DNA from: Oceanisphaera pacifica
GTDB taxonomy: Bacteria > Pseudomonadota > Gammaproteobacteria > Enterobacterales > Aeromonadaceae
Direction: 5' to 3'
DNA length: 64,000 nucleotides
Assembly (NCBI RefSeq): GCF_017498065.1
Contig: NZ_JAGDFX010000005.1
Coordinates: forward strand, 124,001-188,000
Both the position numbers and the translations under genes were made by a program. The notes under the pieces are model-generated. The model was not told where the DNA came from and searched no databases. It worked only from the letters and a program-made list of their open reading frames with translations. Positions within the stretch are counted from its first letter, which is position 1; every line of letters begins with the position of its first letter. Of this stretch, positions 55,226 through 63,268 are shown in pieces.

Positions 55226-56630
55226 AAAAACGCCCATCCTCTTCATCGGATTCCGAAGATTCCCAGTAGTAGGGGTCTTCTCGACGCTGCTCTAAACTTC
55301 CTAACGCCTGCTTGACCAGCTCAATTCCATCAGCTAACCGTATGTCTTCCGGCACCCGCTGCCCGTCGGTGATATAACTAATGGGAAGGCTATTTTGAAT
55401 ACTAATATCCAACACATCCCCCAACGACAAGCTTTCATCTAATTTCGTTAAAATACACCCAGCCAGCGGAATACGGCGAAAGTGATCCACTGCCTCTTGT
55501 AATACCCGTCGCTGCGCCGTGGCAGGCAGCACTAAATAATTACGGATCTTAATTTGTTTATCACCCACTAAGGTGTCTAACTGTTCATTCAATCTAAGAT
55601 CACGCTGCCCCATGCCCGCCGTATCAATTAATACTAAACGGCGATGACGCAGCTGATAAAGCGCTTGCGCCAGCTCTTGATAAGTACGCGCTTGCTTAAC
55701 CACTACCCCCATAATGCGCCCGTAGGTTTGTAACTGCTCGTGGGCACCAATGCGATAATGGTCTGTGGTAATAAGCGCAATTTGATCGGCCCCGTAACGG
55801 GCGGCAAATCGGGCTGCTAACTTAGCAATGGTGGTGGTTTTACCCACGCCCGTGGGTCCTAATAAAGCAACCGCACCGCCTTGGCGCAATATTTCATCTT
55901 CGCCAGTTAACAGTTGCTGGCTTAATGCTTTTTCAATTTGTTGCCAAGCTTCATGGGGGGGCGCACCGTCGTTAACCCGCATGGCGAGCTGATCGGCAAA
56001 GCCATCACTAAACCCTAATTCATTAAGGTGCTTAATCACCAAGGCGCGTACTGGCTCGCGGCGCTCAACCTCTTGCCACATCAAGCCGCTTACTTGGTGT
56101 TCCAGTAAGCGGCGTATGCTGGCAATTTCTGAGCGCATCGCATTCAATTCTTTTTCTTTGGCGCTGTCTCTGCGTTTATATTCGCGGGCATCATGTAGCG
56201 GCACAGTGGCCGTGGCTCTTGGCTGACTCAGAGTCGGTTCTTGACGTCGCTCTCGGCGTTCAGAGCGCGGCTCAGGTATAGGCTCTGGCGGCTCTGGCCA
56301 GCTAGACTGCTCGGCTAATGTTTGAGGAGATAATTGCGCCGGCGCCTGTTGGCGCCCACGCATTAACAACGACTGCAAGGTTTCAGCCTGCTGTTTGTCA
56401 TCTAAAGGGGCAACAAACTGACGCGCCTGCGACGATATCTTGACACTGTCATCATGCAAGGGCCGTTGCACTGGCGCTACGGGTTCATCGTCATCATCCA
56501 CTGCCGCCACAATTTCAATGCCGCCAGACACCTTCTTGTTCGACATAATAACGGCATCAGCCCCCAGCACTTCTTTGACCTCGGCCAGTGCAGCTCGCAT
56601 ATCTTTGGCAAAAAAACGTTTTATCTTCAT
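55218..56630 (-). CDS. flhF: Flagellar polar-localisation GTPase FlhF
   Basis: SRP-type GTPase that places the flagellum at the pole. It has 470 residues. The N-terminal part (MKIKRFFAKDMRAALAEVKE, LGADAVIMSNKKVSGGIEIV) is the B-domain start. A basic/proline-rich linker and the NG domain follow. The P-loop is LLGPTGVGKTTTIAKLAARF, then ALITTDHYRIGAHEQLQTYG, VLIDTAGMGQRDLRLNE and LTKLDES. Located between flhA and fleN, as in Vibrio and Pseudomonas. Confidence 0.95.
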   Translation of the reverse strand: MKIKRFFAKDMRAALAEVKEVLGADAVIMSNKKVSGGIEIVAAVDDDDEPVAPVQRPLHDDSVKISSQARQFVAPLDDKQQAETLQSLLMRGRQQAPAQLSPQTLAEQSSWPEPPEPIPEPRSERRERRQEPTLSQPRATATVPLHDAREYKRRDSAKEKELNAMRSEIASIRRLLEHQVSGLMWQEVERREPVRALVIKHLNELGFSDGFADQLAMRVNDGAPPHEAWQQIEKALSQQLLTGEDEILRQGGAVALLGPTGVGKTTTIAKLAARFAARYGADQIALITTDHYRIGAHEQLQTYGRIMGVVVKQARTYQELAQALYQLRHRRLVLIDTAGMGQRDLRLNEQLDTLVGDKQIKIRNYLVLPATAQRRVLQEAVDHFRRIPLAGCILTKLDESLSLGDVLDISIQNSLPISYITDGQRVPEDIRLADGIELVKQALGSLEQRREDPYYWESSESDEEDGRFYE

Positions 56631-56645
56631 TTAACTATCACCCTG

Positions 56646-58742
56646 CTACTGCTGCCCAACCGATGCCACTATGCGGATTTGGCGGTCATCAGGCACTTCT
56701 TGATAAGACAGCACCCGCAAACTTGGAATGGTATGTTTTACAAAGCGTGCCAAGGTTGTTCGCAACATACCTGAGGTTAATAAGATGGCCGCTTGCCCTT
56801 CCATTTCTTGATTCGCCGCTGCTTGAGCGAGCGATTGTTGCATGCGCTCTGCTAAACCAGGCTCTATGCCACTGCCCTGAGCGCCACCTGCTTGTAAAGA
56901 GTTCTGCAATATTTGTTCCAACTCTGGTGCAAGCGTAATCACCGGCAGTTCTCGTTCGGTACCTGCAATTTCTTGCACCATAAAGCGGCGCAGTGCAATA
57001 CGACAGGCCGCCGTTAACACTTCCGGATCTTGGCTCTTGCCCGCATATTCGGTAAGGGTTTGTAAAATAGTGCGCATGTCTCGAATGGTTACCCCTTCGT
57101 GCAGCAAGCTTTGCAACACTTTAGTCACCAAGGCCAAGCTCATGGTATTAGGCACTAAGCCTTCTACTAACTTCGGCTGACTACGCCCTACCTGATCAAT
57201 TAAGCTTTGTACCTCTTCATGCCCCAACAATACCGATGCCTGATTAGTGAGCAATTGGCTTAAGTGGGTGGCCACCACAGTGGCCGCATCCACCACCGTA
57301 TAGCCCAAGCTTTGCGCTTGCTCTATTTGATCTTTAGTGACCCAAGTGGCTTCTAAGTCAAAAGCAGGGTCTCGGGTATCTATACCTTGTATTGGGCCAA
57401 ACACTTGCCCTGGGTTAATAGCAAGCTCCCGTTCAGGGTATATCTCTGCCGTGCCCGAACTCACGCCCATCATGGTAATTTGGTACTGATTCGGCCCAAG
57501 ATCTAAGTTATCTCGAATATGTACCGCTGGTATTAAAAAGCCCAATTCTTGAGAAAGCTTTTTTCGCACCCCTTTAATGCGGCTAAGCAATTCACCACCT
57601 TGTGCTTGATCAACTAAGCTAATCAAGCGATAGCCCACTTCAAGGCCAATGGTGTCTACTTGCGCGACATCATCCCAACCAAGCTCTTTCACCTCGGTGC
57701 TCGCCTGCTCGGGGGCATCCGCTACCTCAACGAGTTCTTGTTCTAAACGATGATTACGTTTAATGGTCCACCAAGCGGCAAACCCCGATAAGCCCCCTAA
57801 TAACAAAAACGCAAAATGCGGCATACCGGGCACCAAGCCCATGGTAATCAAAATACCAGCAGCAATAGAGAGTGACTTGGGGTTATCAAACAGCTGGCCC
57901 AACATGGCTTCACCCATGTCTTCGCTGTTATTTTGGCGGGTCACAATAATGGCGGCAGCAATCGACAGCATAAGCGAGGGTATTTGTGCCACTAAACCAT
58001 CACCAATGGTGAGCAAGGTATAAATTTTGGCGGCTTCTGAAAACGACAACCCATGTTGAGCCATACCAATAATAAAACCGCCAATAATATTGATAAAGAG
58101 GATCATAATACCGGCAATGGCATCCCCTTTAACAAACTTAGATGCACCATCCATAGAACCATAAAAGTCGGCTTCTTGGGTGACATCGGCACGCCGGGCG
58201 CGTGCCTCATCTTGGTTAATGAGTCCGGCATTTAAGTCGGCATCAATGGCCATTTGCTTACCGGGCATGGCATCTAGGGTAAAGCGAGCGCTCACCTCGG
58301 CAATACGCCCTGCACCTTTAGTCACCACGGCAAAGTTAATGATCATCAAAATCAAAAACACAATTAAGCCCACGGCATAGTTACCGCCGATCACCACATT
58401 ACCAAAGGCTTCAATCACATTACCGGCCGCCCCACCGCCTTCGTGCCCTTCTAACAGCACCACTCGGGTAGAGGCCACATTCAGTGCCAAACGCAATAAA
58501 GTAGCAACTAACAGCACGGTCGGAAACGCCGCAAAGTCCAGCGGACGTTTGCTATATACCGCCACCATTAAAATGACCAGCGCCAGTGAGATATTAAATG
58601 AGAATAAAATATCGAGCAGAAAAGCCGGAATGGGTAATACCACCATGCCCAGCGCCGCCAGCACCAGCAAAGGCGTACCCAACCCCTTACTAAACCACGA
58701 GTTCCACGGCCCAAACCGTTGAATTTGATCCTTAAATGCCAT
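56646..58742 (-). CDS. flhA: Flagellar type III export gate protein FlhA
   Basis: Nonameric export-gate component. It has 698 residues. The N-terminal half has about eight membrane helices with the conserved FHIPEP loop (TKGAGRIAEVSARFTLDAMP, then GKQMAIDADLNAGL). The cytoplasmic C-terminal half (about 340-698) binds export chaperones. All family segments are present. It is the first gene after a 391-base gap holding repeat elements and has a strong candidate sigma-54 promoter 39-54 bases upstream. It is followed by flhF with a 15-base gap. Confidence 0.96.
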   Translation of the reverse strand: MAFKDQIQRFGPWNSWFSKGLGTPLLVLAALGMVVLPIPAFLLDILFSFNISLALVILMVAVYSKRPLDFAAFPTVLLVATLLRLALNVASTRVVLLEGHEGGGAAGNVIEAFGNVVIGGNYAVGLIVFLILMIINFAVVTKGAGRIAEVSARFTLDAMPGKQMAIDADLNAGLINQDEARARRADVTQEADFYGSMDGASKFVKGDAIAGIMILFINIIGGFIIGMAQHGLSFSEAAKIYTLLTIGDGLVAQIPSLMLSIAAAIIVTRQNNSEDMGEAMLGQLFDNPKSLSIAAGILITMGLVPGMPHFAFLLLGGLSGFAAWWTIKRNHRLEQELVEVADAPEQASTEVKELGWDDVAQVDTIGLEVGYRLISLVDQAQGGELLSRIKGVRKKLSQELGFLIPAVHIRDNLDLGPNQYQITMMGVSSGTAEIYPERELAINPGQVFGPIQGIDTRDPAFDLEATWVTKDQIEQAQSLGYTVVDAATVVATHLSQLLTNQASVLLGHEEVQSLIDQVGRSQPKLVEGLVPNTMSLALVTKVLQSLLHEGVTIRDMRTILQTLTEYAGKSQDPEVLTAACRIALRRFMVQEIAGTERELPVITLAPELEQILQNSLQAGGAQGSGIEPGLAERMQQSLAQAAANQEMEGQAAILLTSGMLRTTLARFVKHTIPSLRVLSYQEVPDDRQIRIVASVGQQ

Positions 58743-58780
58743 TTACACTACATTGCTCTAATAACTGATAGCCGACACCA

Positions 58781-58796
58781 TGCAAAAATCAAGCCA
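58781..58796 (-). promoter_or_regulatory. Candidate sigma-54 promoter of flhA-flhF-fleN-fliA
   Basis: On the minus strand TGGCTTGATTTTTGCA fits the sigma-54 consensus TGGCACG-N4-TTGCA with correct -24 (GG) and -12 (GC) spacing and two mismatches. Transcription would begin near 58770, about 28 bases before the flhA ATG. In polar-flagellate relatives this operon is transcribed by RpoN with FleQ/FlrC. Confidence 0.65.
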
Positions 58797-58833
58797 GACA
58801 GTCACACGCGATACGCTAGACGCAATTATTCGC

Positions 58834-59083
58834 CGGTCATTGCGAGGAGTGCAACGACGCGGCAATCCATTTAACAGACAGTAATAAGCTTGAAGCTTGA
58901 AGCCGGAAGTAAAAACAAAAATGCCTCTGTGTTTTTGTTTAGCTTACCGCTTCCAGCTCTCAGCTTCCGGCTTTCTTTATGCGGTACGAAAAAGCCAACC
59001 TGCTTTATCTTTAACGTATGATGTATAGCCTTAGACGCAGCGCTTTTTTGTTAAATGGATTGCTTCGTACCTCGCAATGACCG
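58834..59083. repeat. Nested inverted-repeat (MITE-like) element between flhB and flhA
   Basis: The outer arms CGGTCATTGCGAGGAG (from 58834) and CTCGCAATGACCG (ending 59083) are the ends of a 250-base imperfect palindrome. The left 38 bases (58835-58872) are identical to 13796-13833. Inside lies a second palindrome of the AGCTTGAAGC family (58886-58976, AGCCGGAAGT paired with CTTCCGGCTT). The flanks (58743-58833 and 59084-59133) carry the flhA promoter and nothing else I can name. No reading frame is supported. Confidence 0.7.
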
Positions 59084-59133
59084 ACGTTTTGGGGTTTTCT
59101 TTAACTGACAGCTGATAGCTCCCCGAAGGGTTG

Positions 59134-60270
59134 TTAAACCTTCAACTCATCTGGTATCGGTAGGTCTTCTTTTAGTGGGGTGGGTCTATTACCTTTGCCT
59201 TTACGCCAGTTATTTAACTGAAAAACGTAAGCCAACACTTGTGCGACAGCCACAAACAGGCCATCGGGAATTTCGCCGCCAATTTTAGTAGAAAAATAAA
59301 TGGCACGGGTTAATGGCGGGGATGAAATAACAGGAATTTCGTACTCTCGCGCAATTTCACGAATTTTAAGCGCCACTTCATCCATACCCTTGGCCACCAC
59401 TTTAGGAGCAGCGCCGGGGGCCGATTGATCGTAACGTAGCGCAACCGAAAAATGCGTAGGGTTGACGACCACTACATCGGCCTCGGGTACATCGGCCATC
59501 ATGCGTCGGTTCGCCATTTCTTGCTGCATACGACGAATACGCCCTTTTACCTCAGGCTTACCTTCGGTATTTTTATATTCATCTTTAATCTCTTGTAAGG
59601 TCATTTTTAGCTGGCGAGTGTGGTTCCAAATTTGAAACGGCACATCAATGGCCACTATGGGTAGCAGTGCCATACACAGCAAAAGCCCCATGTACATCAC
59701 CAGCTCAGTGGCCTCCACCATGGCTGCATGCAGCGTTTCGCCACTTAAACTTAAAATATTTTCAATTTGCCCCATCAGTATCGAAATAGATAAGGCCGCT
59801 ATAAATACCACCTTAGCTACCGACTTCAATAACTCTACCATAGATTGCACGCCAAACATGCGCTTCAACCCTTTGATAGGGCTCATTTTATTAAGCTTTG
59901 GCATCATGGCTTGGCTACTAAAGTTAACCCCGCCTAACAAACTATTACCCACCAATGCCGCTACTAATACAATTAAAAATAATCCCATTAGGGGCCAACT
60001 CACGCCTAATATGGCACTGCCTAAAGCAGGCATCATAGACTCGGGATCAAATAAGGCGGCGCGCTCTACGGTAAAACTACTTTTAAATACCTTAGACATG
60101 GCCTCACTGAGCGAGCCACCCACTAAAATTAAGCCCAAAGCGCCACTCAGTAACACTGCGGCTGTACCTAGCTCTTTAGAGCGGGCAATTTGGCCTTTTT
60201 CTCGAGCCTGGCGAAGGCGTTGCTCTGTGGGGAGCTCGGATTTTTCTTGACCGTCTTCTGACTCTGCCAT
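59134..60270 (-). CDS. flhB: Flagellar type III export substrate-switch protein FlhB
   Basis: Controls the switch from rod/hook to filament export. It has 378 residues. A cytoplasmic N terminus (EDGQEKSELPTEQRLRQARE) leads to four membrane helices. The cytoplasmic domain has the self-cleaving motif NPTH in DVVVVNPTHFSVALRYD. The gene starts one base from the end of fliR. It is the last gene of fliMNOPQR-flhB; the 391 bases after it hold repeats. Confidence 0.95.
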   Translation of the reverse strand: MAESEDGQEKSELPTEQRLRQAREKGQIARSKELGTAAVLLSGALGLILVGGSLSEAMSKVFKSSFTVERAALFDPESMMPALGSAILGVSWPLMGLFLIVLVAALVGNSLLGGVNFSSQAMMPKLNKMSPIKGLKRMFGVQSMVELLKSVAKVVFIAALSISILMGQIENILSLSGETLHAAMVEATELVMYMGLLLCMALLPIVAIDVPFQIWNHTRQLKMTLQEIKDEYKNTEGKPEVKGRIRRMQQEMANRRMMADVPEADVVVVNPTHFSVALRYDQSAPGAAPKVVAKGMDEVALKIREIAREYEIPVISSPPLTRAIYFSTKIGGEIPDGLFVAVAQVLAYVFQLNNWRKGKGNRPTPLKEDLPIPDELKV

Positions 60271-61059
60271 TTAGCCCCCTTCACAGGTTAATAATAAGGT
60301 ATCGCACATCACTAATTGTAAGCGTACCCACTGATTTTCAAAATGTCCTAAAAAGCCGCCCAGTGTTAGCCATAAAATAAATAAACCACATACCATGCTC
60401 ACCGCAAAACCAATACTGAATACGTTTAGCTGAGGAGCAGCACGGGTCATAATACCAAAGGTAAAGTTAATCAGTAGCATAGCCACAATGGCAGATAACG
60501 ACATGGCCACAGCAGCGTAAAATATCAGGCTTAATAAACCGGCTAAGTTTTGCCAACTCGACACCGAAATACCGCTCATCGACACCGGTAATGTAGTAAA
60601 GCTCATAACAATAGCTTCAATCATGACTAAGTGGCCATTTAACGCCAAAAACAATAAGGTACCCAGCATTAAATAGAGCTGACCGACAACTGGGGTAGAC
60701 TGACCATTAAGTGGATCGACCATAGAGGCAAATCCCAAACTGGTTTGCATGGCCACCACTTGACCGGCGGTCACAAAGGTTTGCAATAAAAATTGCGACA
60801 ATAGTCCCACCGCAGCGCCAATTAATACTTGTTGGCCGGTGATCAAAAAGCCCCCTGCCGAAAACAGCGCCACATCCGGCATAACTGGCAACACGGGGGC
60901 GACGGCAATAGTTATCGCCACCGCCAGCAGCAAGCGCGTAAACATAGGCGTTAAATTGGCACCAAACATCACCATGGTCATCATCATGCCGGCAATACGA
61001 CATAACGGCCAAATATAACTAGCAACCCACAATAATATTTGATCAGTAGAAAAGTTCAC
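60271..61059 (-). CDS. fliR: Flagellar export gate protein FliR
   Basis: Core membrane component that forms the export pore with FliP and FliQ. It has 262 residues with about six hydrophobic segments. VLIGAAVGLLSQFLLQTFVT and GQVVAMQTSLGFASMVDP are conserved. It starts with GTG at 61059 after AAAGGAG. The gap from fliQ is unusually long (374 bases) and filled with inverted repeats, so its transcription may rely on read-through or an extra promoter. It abuts flhB. Confidence 0.94.
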   Translation of the reverse strand: MNFSTDQILLWVASYIWPLCRIAGMMMTMVMFGANLTPMFTRLLLAVAITIAVAPVLPVMPDVALFSAGGFLITGQQVLIGAAVGLLSQFLLQTFVTAGQVVAMQTSLGFASMVDPLNGQSTPVVGQLYLMLGTLLFLALNGHLVMIEAIVMSFTTLPVSMSGISVSSWQNLAGLLSLIFYAAVAMSLSAIVAMLLINFTFGIMTRAAPQLNVFSIGFAVSMVCGLFILWLTLGGFLGHFENQWVRLQLVMCDTLLLTCEGG

Positions 61060-61069
61060 GCAACTCCTT

Positions 61070-61431
61070 TAGCAGCTGGAAGTGGGCAGCTTAAAGCTGG
61101 AAGTTAACATAGCGCCAAGCGCTGATTATGTAATTTGCTGTTTGTGCTGTTGTAGCTGAATACTTATTCTCGCGGTGCTGATATTAAAGGTTTAAATCGT
61201 TCCGCCTGCGGCGAAATGCGAGAGCAAGCGTTCGCCTACCAAAACAAGATCCTGACGTGCGTCAGGGAGACGCCTTAAAAACACCCAGCCAAAGAACAAC
61301 ACCTCACTGGATTAGCATTAGGTTTTAGCCGTAAAGCGTACGGCGTATAACGTACAGCTTTTTTAACCGTCTTTTGTAGGTTTAATGTTTTTCTTTAACT
61401 TCCAACTTATAGCTTACCGCTTCAAGCTTTG
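61070..61431. repeat. Inverted-repeat-bounded insertion filling the fliQ-fliR spacer
   Basis: The left arm (AGCAGCTGGAAGTGGGCAGC, from 61070, then AAGCTGGAAGTTAAC) and the right arm (TTTAACTTCCAACTTATAGC and on, from 61394) are inverse copies of the AGCTTGAAGC family. The interior carries other palindromes: CGCCAAGCGC near 61113, TTCCGCCTGCGGCGAA near 61200, CCTGACG-TG-CGTCAGG at 61251-61266, and the GCCGTAAAGCGTACGGC motif near 61328. The interior has no convincing gene. The whole gap 61060-61433 thus looks like accumulated repeat elements inside an operon. Confidence 0.65.
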
Positions 61432-61433
61432 TT

Positions 61434-61703
61434 TTAACCTATAACCTGCTGTATTTGTGCAACTTGTTCAAAGAAAAAGTCCATGAGCATACTAAATCCC
61501 CAATGCGCCCCTACGGCTAATGCGCCCAAGGTCACTAATAAGCGGGGTAAAAAGCTCAAGGTTTGCTCGTTAATGGAAGTGGCCGCCTGAAACACCGCCA
61601 CCACTAGGCCGATAGTCAGACTCGGCAAGATCACCGCCGACACCAAAACGGTCACCAACCAAAGTGCACTACGAAAAATATCAACAAAGACTTCTGGGCT
61701 CAT
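61434..61703 (-). CDS. fliQ: Flagellar export gate protein FliQ
   Basis: An 89-residue protein with two membrane helices, the standard size. [20 protein letters not shown] and PSLTIGLVVAVFQAATSINE (with the conserved QAAT-x-INEQTLSF core) identify it. Its start shares a base with the fliP stop (TAATG). It is followed not by fliR directly, as in most genomes, but by a 374-base repeat region. Confidence 0.95.
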   Translation of the reverse strand: MSPEVFVDIFRSALWLVTVLVSAVILPSLTIGLVVAVFQAATSINEQTLSFLPRLLVTLGALAVGAHWGFSMLMDFFFEQVAQIQQVIG

Positions 61704-62488
61704 TATCCGCCTCCTAAGCCAAAGCTATTGGCTAATGTCCCCATAATCAGGTTCCAACCATCAACTAACACAAAGAGCATTAACTTAAAGGGGAGTGAAA
61801 TAATCATCGGCGATAACATCATCATCCCCATGGCCATCAAAATACTGGCCACCACCAAGTCAATCACCAAAAAAGGTAAAAACAGCATAAAGCCAATTTG
61901 AAAAGCCGTTTTTAGCTCACTGGTCACAAAAGCCGGTATTAGTACCCTTAACGGCACCTCGGCCTCATTATCCACCTGTATATCGGCAATATTAAGAAAA
62001 GTATCGAGATCTTTTACTCGCGTTTGCGCCAGCATAAAGTCGCGCACCGGCAACTCTGCTCGTGCCAAAGCTTCTTTAGAGGTGATTTCTTCTGATAGAT
62101 AAGGTTGTAAGGCGTCTACATTCACCCTATCGAGCACAGGCGACATAATAAAAAACGATAAAAATAGACTAATACCAATCAGCACTTGGTTATTAGGGCT
62201 TTGTTGCAAGCCCATGGCCTGTCGCAAAATTGACAGTACAATAATAATACGCGTAAACGAGGTCATCATAATGACGATGGCTGGCAAAAAAGACAGCGCT
62301 GTCATTAGGGCTAACACTTGCAGCGTTAAGCTATATTCTTCACTGCCATCGGCATTAGTGGTGACCGTTACCGCCGACATTCCCTGCTGAGCCATGGCCG
62401 AAGATGACCATAACAGCCCCGCCGCCATCACCAACAGTAAGGGGAGTGCATAAGCTATAACTGGGGCCAAGCCATTAAGGCGCTTCAT
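61703..62488 (-). CDS. fliP: Flagellar export gate protein FliP
   Basis: Forms the pentameric core of the export gate. It has 261 residues. A cleavable signal peptide (ends near SSSAMAQQ, about 32-35) precedes four membrane helices. The sequence [20 protein letters not shown] followed by [19 protein letters not shown] and [20 protein letters not shown] are FliP signatures. ATG 62488 follows AAGGGGGTG; TTG one codon upstream is possible. It overlaps the end of fliO by 14 bases. Confidence 0.95.
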   Translation of the reverse strand: MKRLNGLAPVIAYALPLLLVMAAGLLWSSSAMAQQGMSAVTVTTNADGSEEYSLTLQVLALMTALSFLPAIVIMMTSFTRIIIVLSILRQAMGLQQSPNNQVLIGISLFLSFFIMSPVLDRVNVDALQPYLSEEITSKEALARAELPVRDFMLAQTRVKDLDTFLNIADIQVDNEAEVPLRVLIPAFVTSELKTAFQIGFMLFLPFLVIDLVVASILMAMGMMMLSPMIISLPFKLMLFVLVDGWNLIMGTLANSFGLGGG

Positions 62489-62846
62489 CAAGCACCCCCT
62501 TATTGCGTTGGCGAACTAAGCGACTGGCCTGCTCAGGAGCTAAGGGCGTGTCTAACTTACCTAAACTCGAGATCTGCTGCGGCGTAACACCTAACAACCA
62601 CTGCTCTTCCCCCACTTGTACTACCATTAGCCGTTCACGTTGGCCCAACGCCAGCGACGACACCACTTTAAGCTGTCGGCTGCCGCCTAACAAAGCGGCA
62701 CCACGCAATCGGCGCAGTAACCAGCCCAGCACTAAAATAAGAGCAATAACCAGCAAAGAGGACAGCGCCCACGAGCTCCAATTTACCTCTGGCCCTTGAG
62801 CAAGCGCGATACTGGGCAGCAGTAGTAACACAAATAATAGCGGCAT
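62475..62846 (-). CDS. fliO: Flagellar biosynthesis protein FliO
   Basis: A 123-residue membrane protein that helps FliP assemble. An N-terminal signal-like helix ([18 protein letters not shown]) and a second membrane helix ([20 protein letters not shown], about 29-48) precede a small cytoplasmic domain ([37 protein letters not shown]). It is a fast-evolving family recognised mainly by position and this last segment. It starts on the fliN stop codon. Confidence 0.9.
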   Translation of the reverse strand: MPLLFVLLLLPSIALAQGPEVNWSSWALSSLLVIALILVLGWLLRRLRGAALLGGSRQLKVVSSLALGQRERLMVVQVGEEQWLLGVTPQQISSLGKLDTPLAPEQASRLVRQRNKGVLDEAP

Positions 62847-63268
62847 TATTTTAACTTTTTAATACGTTCAGTTTGGCTGATCACATCGGTCAGTCGAATA
62901 CCAAACTTGTCATTCACCACTACTACTTCACCATGAGCAATTAGGGTACCGTTAACCATCACATCTAATGGTTCACCGGCTAAACGATCCAGCTCAACCA
63001 CAGAGCCTTGGTTTAGCTGTAATAAGTTACGAATGCTAATTTGCGTACGCCCCACTTCCATTGAAATGGTCACCGGAATATCTAAAATCGCATCCAGCTT
63101 ACGCCGCTCTTCACCCGACAACGGATTGTCTTCAGTAGCATTAAAGTCATCTAACTCAACGGGCTTAGCACCTTGCTCACTCTCTTTTTCTGCTTGGGCT
63201 TCTTGGGTTTCTTGTTCAGCCATGGCTTCGCCCCAAACATCATCTATCTCGTTTTGCTCATCACTCAT
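62846..63268 (-). CDS. fliN: Flagellar motor switch protein FliN
   Basis: C-ring component of the rotor. It has 140 residues. An acidic, variable N-terminal region (about 1-55) precedes a SpoA domain. Conserved segments are ILDIPVTISMEVGRTQISIR, LLQLNQGSVVELDRLAGEPL, DVMVNGTLIAHGEVVVVNDK and FGIRLTDVISQTERIKKL. Start and the fliM stop overlap as ATGA. Confidence 0.95.
   Translation of the reverse strand: MSDEQNEIDDVWGEAMAEQETQEAQAEKESEQGAKPVELDDFNATEDNPLSGEERRKLDAILDIPVTISMEVGRTQISIRNLLQLNQGSVVELDRLAGEPLDVMVNGTLIAHGEVVVVNDKFGIRLTDVISQTERIKKLK

Noticed and set aside
59648-60250. Plus-strand frame of 200 codons opposite flhB
   Set aside because: Reverse complement of membrane-helix codons in an intact flhB; no RBS or homologue recognised.
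58834-61431. Repeat regions as a CRISPR array
   Set aside because: Arms are inverted, not direct and evenly spaced, and there are no cas genes in the window.
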